In this document: piece after piece, positions 56,001 through 64,000 of the stretch
Layout of the letters: each line of letters starts with the position of its first letter
Position numbering within the stretch: the stretch's first letter is position 1
Assembly (NCBI GenBank): GCA_013115135.1
Contig: JABANP010000042.1
Span: 62,001 to 126,000, forward strand
DNA: 64,000 bases
Reading direction: 5' to 3'
From: Perkinsus olseni
Lineage: Eukaryota > Perkinsozoa > Perkinsida > Perkinsidae
Made by a program: the position numbers and the translations under genes
Notes under the pieces: generated by a model
Told to the model about the DNA's origin: nothing
The model's database searches: none
The model's input: only the letters and a program-made list of their open reading frames with translations

Positions 56001-56501
56001 GAAGACGTCGTGGCTGACAGCGTCAGGATCGACGAGTATTCCGAAATGCTTGGACCATCGTGGTGATCTTTTGTGTAGAGGAAAATCCTGTGGGCTATGA
56101 AGGCAATAGCACAACGCCGCGTTGTGTGCTTCTTGAGGAAAGATGTCAACGGCGGCCTCGTCTGTGGCGACTTGCCACAGAGGTGGGGCGTCGGAGGCAT
56201 CCCTGTCGAGGAACCAGGCTATACGGTCCAGCAATTCCGAAGGGCAAGCCGACTGGGGCAGCTCGAATCTTCCTGGACAGCATGCTTCAGGGGGGTACCC
56301 AGGGTGTCCCCAGCAGTTGACCGAGTCGACGAGGCCCTCATCGCTGCAGCAGTGATCGTGAGACACACCCGCAGGGCTCGAGTTGGAGTAGAAGCATATA
56401 CCAAATCTCCAGCAGAGGTTCAAGGGGCCTCCGCAGACCCGAGACGCAGCGGTGAAGCCGATGAGAAGCAACAGCAGGAATGCCCGCCCGGGCGTCCGCA
56501 T
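53048..56501 (-). CDS. Large secreted LicD/fukutin-like protein with duplicated N-terminal unit
   Basis: One open frame (53048-56200 minus) encodes about 1,000 residues. Near the C-terminus is the LicD/FKRP signature: ARQGTLLSALYRSGDIGMIP with WDYDLEV directly after, then YRGSSSKLIGGG and the Cys-rich CLPSCANRSFCDFP. The N-terminal part repeats a unit: SRVYEAQALRRILRICGGS and TRVYRTEALLRILGQILDS occur in equivalent positions. The signal peptide (MRTPGRAFLLLLLIGFTAAS) and the cysteine motif CWGHPGYPPEACC lie in another frame, upstream from ATG 56501. They must join the long frame near 55990-56050 through a very short intron or a frameshift. LicD/fukutin proteins transfer phosphocholine or ribitol-phosphate to glycans in the secretory pathway. 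Both N-terminal units may be degenerate glycosyltransferase folds. Confidence 0.7.
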
Positions 56502-56922
56502 GATTGAAAGAGAAACGTAAAGGACCACACCGATCACTGAGAGGACAGTCTGGCCTTCGAAGCGAACTTGGGAGTTCGACAGGGGACCTCAACTACGATG
56601 AGTCTTGAGATGAGTCTGAAATCTACCGAGAGTCCCCGCTGGAGTCCGCATAATACTGTGGCAACGCGGAAGCCAGAACGGCTTAGGAAACCCAGAGTCC
56701 CGTGAAGAGAAGGCACGCTCGTGTAGCATCGTATTCGGTCTGACGGTAAGTAGTTTAACCCTATGCATTGTGGCAATCACAGCCCGGCCCCCCTCCCGCC
56801 GACGACAACCGGGCCATTCTCCCTTCACCGAACTTACCCTCCCATGATAACTCTCTGCTTGCCTCATTGAAGTAGCAAAAGCTCTCGCCCAGCCTCTCCC
56901 AGTGACCTCCTCAGTGTCCAGT

Positions 56923-57519
56923 ATGTCGAATGCTACACGCTTGTGCATCCCGGAGGAGGGTAATTCGATAAGAGTAGCGCTCCGAGCGAAATTCTACGAG
57001 CCTCGGCGGATCAATATTGCTAGGACAAAAATCTGCAGAAACTACGCATCAGGGGCCACTACCTGTGCCTGAGCTGATTAGTCGGGAATGGTACCGTCAG
57101 CGATAACAACGATGCTGGTGTTGTTTCCCGAGATTTCGTGGCGCGCGGTCGCGTCACAGCGTAATTACGTCGCCAATATGGAAGTCAGCCACAGGAAAGG
57201 GCTATTGAATCAGCGTATGGTTGTTTCATATAGAATGAGGCATCCCGGTCGTCACGATTATTCCCCTGTAAACCGTCGTAACAGCGACGCCAGCACGGGG
57301 TCTAGTGTAGAGATGGAGGCTATGGGGCCCTCTGCTGCTACTCCTACTACTACCACAACGACTCTAGCCACCACTACCACCGCCACACCAGCCAGGACCG
57401 TGGTCAACTTGCCGGCCGTTGGGCAGCCTGACCTCGCTGTGCCTGGGGTCCAGGTGGGGAGGTCCCTAGTGTTGTTGCATCACCATCGGTGCTGTTGTCG
57501 TAGAGTCGTTCTGACATAA
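56923..57519 (+). CDS. Hypothetical protein, Thr-rich (weak)
   Basis: ATG 56923 follows an AG acceptor and opens MSNATRLCIPEEGNSIRVAL. The frame ends at 57070-57072 unless spliced. A second frame to 57519 has a Thr/Ala low-complexity tract around 57330-57400. No domain, and the join between the two parts is a guess. Confidence 0.22.
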
Positions 57520-58373
57520 GCCCGTCGTCGGCTGAGAGCGGTGATGGTCCAGCGAGGTTCGTGATAATAGGAGGAGCGGGGTCAATGAATCAGTTTGGTA
57601 ATACACGTTCGAGAGTACAGCGATCCTTTATGATATCCAGCAGAGCGTCAAAAATTAAGCAATTAGCCTTAGTGGGCGTTCGACGTAGAAAAGGTCATAA
57701 TCTTAATGGTTTCATGATATTATTATATAGTGCTGGTTACTAGTCCATGGAGTCTATTGTAATCTATTAATATCATATCTATGTTGTATTCATACGTCAT
57801 TCGTTAAAGAAAACAACGCGAAGAGATTGGTTTCTTAACAATCTGTTCAGACCTCTCACCGACAGCCCAGTGGGACTTCGAGCAAGAGCCCAACAGAGCA
57901 GCAGCATCCCTCCGGCTCTGTATCTGGGCTATGTTCCTATTCGCCTGTATGGTCATGTTCAGGGTCCAGCAGGATAAACTAGCGCAGGTAGAACTTCTAC
58001 CGTAGAAGTCGGGAGAATCACGGGCATTAGGAGCAGGATCCGGGCGGTCAGTACGCATCGAGTCAGCGATAGGGCATGCCAGCTATGCACTTGGTATCAT
58101 TGCCTCTACCATTCAATGCTGAACTGATGGGAGAAGTAGCCGCTCACGGAATGGTCCTTGGATGTCGTATTTGACCGAACACCTCTACTTCATATCAGCG
58201 AAGTCAGGGTTGTTGTTGTTGAGAAAAGAGTCTCGTAGCCCTTCTTGTAGCGTGGTGAGATAGTCACTCATGTCTTGGAACTTTTCAATCTCATAGCCCC
58301 ATTGAAACCTGCGGAACGACTCCCTTCTCTCTGGCAGGCCATGGCAAACCGGCGGAGTAACGTATTGCATTTG
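57520..58373. other. Intergenic, no confident gene
   Basis: AT-rich 57600-57800. Frames on both strands at 57804-58058 overlap without a winner. A minus segment ending at 58185 (EIEKFQDMSDYLTTLQEGLR) looks coding and may be the 3' end of a gene fragment that starts in the duplicated exon at 58374-58473. Confidence 0.35.
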
Positions 58374-58473
58374 ATGGCACCTTGGGAGAAAGCAAGCTTC
58401 AATGACCGGAACTCAACAGAGCTCAGAGCTGTATATATCGATCCACGGTAACAAGGTCTGCAGGAGCGCTCGG
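58374..58473 (-). repeat. Inverted partial copy of an exon of the helical-repeat gene
   Basis: Read on the minus strand, about 97 bases match 61478-61574 of the plus strand with three or four differences. On the minus strand it is joined by a GTTTGCC...CCGCAG intron to EIEKFQDMSDYLTTLQ-type sequence, so it may be part of a chimeric fragment ending at 58185. Confidence 0.85.
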
Positions 58474-58729
58474 GCTCGATCTCGCTGCTCTCATCATCAA
58501 CCGTCATCAAACGCCCACTCTACGACTTCAGCGTGGACCGTCTCTTGATTACCTCCAAGCCAAGATTGTTGTCTCAGGCTGGCAACAGTGGCATCGAATC
58601 TGCGGTTGGGCCAGAATCATGAGCTCGACGTAGCCAAGCTACTCCCTCCAAGATCCAATGTAGTCCTTATGGGTGCATGCTGGCTTGGCTGGATTTCACG
58701 GCGCCAGACGACTGTTTTGTGTTTTTCAG

Positions 58730-60420
58730 TCCTATATCCGCGAACTGGACTCGCAGCGATTAGTAGCCAGCGTTTTGGATGGTCCCTGGCGATCCACGAC
58801 GTACTCGGATGACGATAAGGATTCAATAGAGCAGGCGGCTAGTGATGATGTTGCTATGCTACGCAGTCTCGATAGAACTCTCTACGCTGCGAATGAGGTA
58901 CTCCACGCTACTGTGGAGAGCTCAGCGGCGGCATCGGTGATGCTCCTTTCAGGGCGTATCGGACCTGTGCCCTGGCGGAGACAAACGATCTTGTATGATT
59001 GCGTTGTTGAAGGACAAGCAGGAAGGTGAGGGAATTATCACAGAATGGATACGGTAGATGAGGGGAGGTCCGTAGGTACCAGCTGCTTTCATCTCGCTGC
59101 GTCACCCGATGGTGGTATTGGAGGGTTTGATGTGACCAAGAACGACACCATGGTTTGTCTTGGTGATAGGGATGGAGCCGAGGTAGTAGGGAGAGGGGTG
59201 TCGCTAGAATGGCTAACGGGCTCAAAGGCTTCATAAAAGTCGATGCTGAACTTCAGCTGAATGTCTCGGGGACGCTCGTAGCGTCGTCCATGTCCGTTCT
59301 GAGTTCTACCTCGGAGCCGCGACTCATTGCATTGGTCGGGCGTATGAATTCGTCAATTTGTGGTACCGGTGTACAACACAGCCGAGCGGATTCTCCTCGT
59401 GAGAATATTTTCACTGATGCTGTGGATAGCCCGTATAACACGATGGAAGATGCACTACGTTGGGAGGTCGCACAGTCGACTTGGCCGATGAGCAGAGAAG
59501 CGCTTCATGAATGTTTTTAAGTAGTCTAGCTTCGTGCAGCGTCTGACGTGCTCATGGAGACTCACAGCGCTTTCTCTCTGTTTGCGAGGGTTCGCTTAAT
59601 AGATTCTCTCACCGAGGGGCTTCATGAACTCGCCTGTGGTTAGATACGAGCCCTGCTGCCCGATCGGTTTTCTAGCAGAGTTGTCTATGTTTGGAGGCCT
59701 GCTGGAGACGAGCAGGGCTTCGCACCGTCTATAGATTGCGTAACTACAGTGGACACTCTCAGTGGCCAATGCATCGACTCCGTGCCTGTGCACTCAGCCA
59801 GTACTACGGCGGACCTTCCCTTAGACGTCGTTAATGCTCCTTGCAGGCTACTACGGTATGGACTTCCGTGAAGAGTCGGGGCAGCAGGGAAAGGACCCAG
59901 TGGCCACGACAAAGTTGGTCAGTATCACCTACGATTACCAGCGGTGGCAGACGGTGCTACGGTAGGCCAATCCGCAGACGCTTAGATGCCGCCAATCATC
60001 GTACCATGCTGGTCAGGTCGTACGTCGTAGAGAACAATGATTCTCCTGTGTCCAGCGAACCCGAGTTCAAATCAGTATTGTTCACGTCTCGCGGGCCCTT
60101 CTGGGTGTTGGATTCACCCGAAGTCTCGGACGGCTTCGTCATTGTCGTGGCCGGCACGGAGCCTCAGATTGGAATCCTTCACGCTGCGCCGCTGTATGAT
60201 GCGCAGATAGGCCCGGCCTCTAACCAGTGGATGAAGCAGGGCGACGTCTTGCGGTAGGCCATGATCAACCTTGGGTGCCCGATTGCTGATGTCCCTCAGG
60301 CGCGAGAATACGCGGTCGGCCTACTACAGGCACGTCTCGGGTAAAGTGGTGGATGAGAGCGTGGCCGAGGTAGAACGACGAAAGGCCAAGTGCTTCTGCA
60401 AACCACCGCCAGCCAACTGA
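58730..60420 (+). CDS. Unidentified multi-exon protein
   Basis: Chain of plus-strand exons. The first clear one starts at 58730 after TTTTTCAG (SYIRELDSQRLVASVLDGPW, SLDRTLYAANEVLHATVESS). The next exons give GRSVGTSCFHLAASPDGGIG, LKGFIKVDAELQLNVSGTLV and ENIFTDAVDSPYNTMEDALR. From 59849 come GYYGMDFREESGQQGKDPVA, LVSITYDYQRWQTVLRRLDA, SVLFTSRGPFWVLDSPEVSD and VIVVAGTEPQIGILHAAPLY. The last exon (RENTRSAYYRHVSGKVVDES) ends KCFCKPPPAN with TGA at 60418-60420. Splice sites are consistent, and the open reading is long enough to trust coding status. No domain, transmembrane segment or repeat was recognised. The 5' end is unresolved. It may share its promoter region with nothing else, as both neighbours are on the same strand. 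Confidence 0.5.
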
Positions 60421-60664
60421 CCCACCGCCACCTTTTTGTATCGTCGTTTCTTCTCGCCTTGTGGAACTTCCTGCGAGGCTGGACGGTCCCTTCGTCCCGC
60501 TCCTGCCGTTCTGCTTGTTTCTCATCCTCACGACTAAAGTCGCCCTGAGGGCTCTTACTGTAAGCATTCAATTTTCGCCTCCTCTGTGTACAGTTCAACT
60601 CGGCATCATTATCTCTCTAGCTCACCGGGTTTGGTTTCGTCACCTCGATACAGCGGGAAGGGTC

Positions 60665-63600
60665 ATGAAGCTGCTGCTGAGTCGCAGTTGTCGTGCTATG
60701 CAGCCGGCCAGGACCAGCAAGGGGCTGCATCCGTTAGTCTATCAGCTCTACAGGCTGGCTAAGTCTAGCAGGACCGCCGTCCGCCCTTCGTCAGGGGAGA
60801 TCCTGAGCATGCTAGATGCAGCTACAACTGCTGTTAAAGACTCGTAGGCCACGGCAATGCACCCCAGTGCAGCAGTGCTACCTTCCCCTGTTCAGTTTCA
60901 CTCCGGACGATCTCAGCGTACTGGCTTGGTCGGTCGGTAGGATTGGGCATGCCTCCCCTTCCTTCTGGCGAGTGGCCGCCAACTTGGCCGAGGTCCGCTG
61001 TCGTGTCCCTCTTCGGAGCTCCATTGTGCGCCCTCTCAGGTGTACAGTCAGGACTTCACTCCCAGGGCCTCAGCTCGTTTGCTTGAGGCTTTTGCAAGCG
61101 CTGGGGAGACCGCCAGGTCTCCCAGACGGCAGCAACAGCGCTCCTGGAGTTCCTCAGAGATCCTCCTGGAGAGCCCGTCACCGACCAGGGCGTCTGCCAG
61201 CTCCTTAGAGCCTTGGTCAAGCTCAGGAGGACGGAGGAGATACCTGCCTGGATGGTCCAGCAAGGGCTCCATCACCTGGAGGGGAGCACGGAAGAGGTCG
61301 CTACACGTCGGCCGGTCGGATGTTTGCTCCTTCGGCTCCTCAGGGCGTCAGCTCGCGTTCGCTGGTGCCCTTGATGTGGCCTCTGTCGAGGATCCCTTCT
61401 GCAGCGGACAAGGCAGCTAGTATAGTGGCCATGCTCATAAGAGGGGGAAGGCTGGTGAGCCCTCTGTTGCTCTTAGTCCGAGTGCTCCTGCAGACCTTAT
61501 TACCGTGGATCGATATATACAGCTCTGAGCTCTGTCGAGTTCCGGTCATTGAAGCTTGCTTTCTCCCAAGGTGCTACCTAATGGGGCTATTCAGTTTCTC
61601 TCAGGACTACACTCAGATGACCACCACCAACGTGGCCCTCCTGATCCACGCGTTGGGGAAGGCATGGGATACTTCGCTGGAGAAGGACGGTGCGCTTCTT
61701 TGCTTCCTCTGTCGGACCTTCATCGTGGTTCTCAGGCGAGGCACCCCCGCCGTACCGTGACGTGCTATCGCAGCTGGTGACGGAGTGCGGCGTCCGGGGT
61801 TGGAAGGGCCTCAGCCCACACGCCATCGCCGGCGTCCTCTGGGCCTGCGGCCGTTGTACCGTGACCTCACTTCTTGAAGAATGTTCGGACGACTGGCACC
61901 CCCTGATGGAGGTAGAGCTCAGAGATTTCGACCCTCAAGCCCTGGCCAACGTCCTCTGGGGGATAGGGCGAATTAACAGGAAGCAAGTAGGCTGTGCATG
62001 GTGGTGCAACCGTGCATTTCTGCTGTCAGCTTCCGTCCTGGCTTACACCGGCCACGATCGAAGCAGCTCTACTCCATCAAGGTCCTAAGGCTGATCTCTT
62101 CAGCCTCTCTATGATGGCCTGTGCCCTGGCGTATGAGGAGAACTTTGATGTCGATTCGTAAGGGGAAGCGGGTCGCTGTGCTGTTGCATCGCCTCCAGCA
62201 GGCTCTTCGACGCTCTTTGGCGCAGCGTGCGAGACCTCATACACCGACGACTTCATGGAAGCAGTAGGGCCCTTAACTGTTGGGAACCACACGCACGGGC
62301 AGGGGGCAGATACCGGCGATCTCGCAGCTCTCCTGTGGGCCTTCTCTCGCCGTGGCCACTCAGAAGCCGCTAAGGACCTAGCGGCCGTTTGCGAGCATCA
62401 CCTCCGGAGTTTGTCACTGGATTTACGGGTGGACTCGGGCTAGGATGAGTTGAAGCTTCAACGCTAGTTTCTGCTCAGGCAATGGCGCTGTGGGGCATGG
62501 CCAATGCTGGTCACCTTCTTCCCTTCTCACATCGGGAAAGATATTTTGACTTGCATTCAGGAAGAGACGAGTGAGCGAAGACTTCTCTAGACTTCCTCTC
62601 GGCTCTCCCTTCGCTTCACCTTCCTTCGCAATCTCCTCAGTCTCCTCATCAACGGTCACGAGCCTGGTAGCAGTCGGCCGGATGTGTCCCACACTGAGCC
62701 TTCCGCTGCCATCCCCTCTGCACTCTGTGGCAGCCACTGATCTATGGCAGCTCACGTTGGTGCGGAACGTTCCTATTGCGCAACGCCGAACAGCCCTCAG
62801 CCTGGCGATGCGGCTGAGGTCCAACACTCCCACGACGGCCGCGGCGTACTACGCAGGTGAATGAGGACCTCGGGGGCGCTGGTGATGTACTCGTCAGGTT
62901 GCCTTGACCCTGAGTGGGGTTTCCTGTATCCTTCCCGGCTGCGGCTCTCCGTGCTGCGAGATCTTGTACGATGTGGCCTTGCCAAGTGCCCGTCTCGGTA
63001 CCTGCCAGTGCTGGCGTGCCATCTTGTCGGTATACTCCAGCGGCTGCAACAACCCATGCAATTGCTTCCTGTGCGTTTCTGATGCATCACCTTCGGTTGA
63101 GTTCACGCAGTTGGTGAGGAGCGGAGGTCGAAGCTGAACTTCGTTGGAGATGGCGCGGCTTCCCCTAGCGGTAGCCCGGCTCCTGAGTGTGGTCAAAGCC
63201 TCCGGGGAGCGAGGCAGAAAGATGCCCGATCTAAGAGCCCTGTTCAATGGTGCTCTACTATCACTTGAGAAAGAGTACACCAACGGCTACACTATGACAG
63301 CACCAGTGTGTCAAGACATCCTGATAGGTTTTCGGCCGAAGGGCTGAGCAAAGTCGCTTGGGCTGCAGCACGATCGAAGCACAGGGATGGGGATTTTTAC
63401 GCCCAACTCGATAGCCTCACAACCGTAAGAGCTCCTCGTTCATTCCGCCGGAGAGAACGCGAACCTCAGGAGAACGCCTCTGCCTTCTCGCCACGTAACG
63501 CCGCCCTCTTCCTCGAGTCCGTGGCAATGGATGAATCACCTTGGTCATCGGGAAGCATCGAGACGGTGGTGCAGCACTTGTCACGGTTGGGGTGCCGACC

Positions 63601-64000
63601 GGAGCGATCCTCGCGACGTGTGCCAAATTCTGCGGGCCTTCGTTAAGCTGCGGAAGGCTGAGAAGGCTCCGGCCTGGGCCATCACGGCTGCACTGCAGAC
63701 CATACAGACGGGCCCTTCCCGAGTAGGTGCCTCGTGTTGCTACTCGAGATGCGATGGCAGCGTTGATCTCCTCTACATATCGTTCGTAGCCCCACTCCCT
63801 CTCAGGCAGCCCTCGAGCCCTGCGTGTATGAGGCTTGTGTCGAGGAGCTGTGCTGGTCCTTGGCCAGGCTGCGGAGGACGCGAGCTCCACTGTGCAAGGC
63901 AATTGCCGAGGCCATCAACGGCGAGCGACTGGTAGCACCGTGAAGGAAGCCTCAACCATCAGGGCCTGTCACTCTCGAAACTCATTCGCTGCCTGCTCAG
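60665..64000 (+). CDS. Organelle-type helical-repeat (OPR/HPR-like) RNA-binding protein, 3' truncated
   Basis: Starts at ATG 60665 (after GATACAG) with a mitochondrial-type presequence (MKLLLSRSCRAMQPARTSKG). Repeated helical units of about 35-40 residues follow: FTPDDLSVLAWSVGRIG, TTTNVALLIHALGKAWD, LSPHAIAGVLWACGRC, FDPQALANVLWGIGRI, GDLAALLWAFSRRGHSE, FSAEGLSKVAWAAARSKH and LSPRNAALFLESVAM. The hydrophobic pattern L..aLWA.gr is that of octo- or heptatricopeptide-like repeats and FASTK/RAP proteins, which bind organelle transcripts. Two segments are near-duplicates: VCQLLRALVKLRRTEEIPAW (about 61190-61250) and VCQILRAFVKLRKAEKAPAW (about 63620-63680). This could therefore be one long protein or two tandem genes. 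The window ends before a stop. Any RAP domain would be outside. Confidence 0.65.
61478..61574 (+). repeat. Exonic source of the inverted copy at 58374-58473
   Basis: About 97 bases in the helical-repeat gene that are nearly identical, in opposite orientation, to 58374-58473. Just downstream, GTGCTACC resembles the GTGCCATC of the other copy, then similarity is lost. Confidence 0.85.

Noticed and set aside
56097..56507. Plus-strand frame of 136 residues over the LicD-like 5' end
   Set aside because: Antisense to the signal peptide and Cys-rich N-terminus of the LicD/fukutin-like gene, which have clear features.
1..64000. CRISPR arrays, insertion sequences, transposase or viral genes
   Set aside because: No regularly spaced repeats, no transposase, integrase, reverse transcriptase or capsid-like frames were recognised; the repeats found are gene duplications and hairpins.

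Overview
The window looks like nuclear DNA of an alveolate protist, most likely a Perkinsus-type perkinsid. The evidence is coding exons broken by many short (about 40-60 nt) GT-AG introns, AG acceptors 5-25 nt before many start codons as expected for spliced-leader trans-splicing, an expanded family of pepsin-like aspartic proteases, and nuclear genes typical of dinoflagellates and perkinsids (an HD2/nucleoplasmin-like chromatin protein, helical-repeat organelle RNA-binding proteins, a flagellar protein). No prokaryotic operon, phage, CRISPR or transposase gene was seen. The genus is an inference and was not tested by a database search. All spliced models were built by eye from frames and splice sites.

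Layout. 0-2 kb: 3' part of a PPIP5K/VIP1-like inositol pyrophosphate kinase gene (+). 2.5-5.1 kb: an intron-rich pepsin/cathepsin D-like protease (+). 5.9-23.1 kb: six related, largely intronless secreted aspartic proteases, five on the minus strand and one on plus. Three look intact, two carry an internal frameshift, and one has a shifted, extended C-terminus. A nuclear HD2/nucleoplasmin-like gene (-) and a ribosomal L7/uL30-like gene (+) sit inside this array, and the L7-like 3' end has been copied between two protease genes. 24-26 kb: CFAP263/CCDC113 flagellar coiled-coil gene (-). 26.6-35.3 kb: three tandem mARC/MOSC-domain genes (-). 35.9-37.1 kb: triple CCCH zinc-finger gene (-). 37.7-38.3 kb: charged coiled-coil C-terminus (+). 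38.6-40.1 kb: eIF4B-like RRM protein (+). 41.8-44.1 kb: an unknown ORF, an unknown membrane protein and an Mpv17/PMP22 protein (all +). 44.5-48.4 kb: two tRNA-Met(CAU) copies (-), a secreted protein (+) and a nucleotide-sugar transferase (+). 48.7-50.2 kb: SLC35F6-like transporter (-). 51.0-52.6 kb: second CCCH gene (-). 53.0-56.5 kb: large secreted LicD/fukutin-like protein (-). 58.7-60.4 kb: unknown gene (+). 60.7-64 kb: helical-repeat (OPR/HPR-like) protein (+), cut by the window end.

There is no operon logic. The coherent themes are local duplication and repair (protease array, MOSC triplet, CCCH pair, tRNA pair, copied gene fragments) and secretory or surface functions (proteases, LicD-like protein, nucleotide-sugar transferase, transporter). 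Two perfect palindromes with single-base spacers and one long foldback hairpin are the most unusual non-coding structures.
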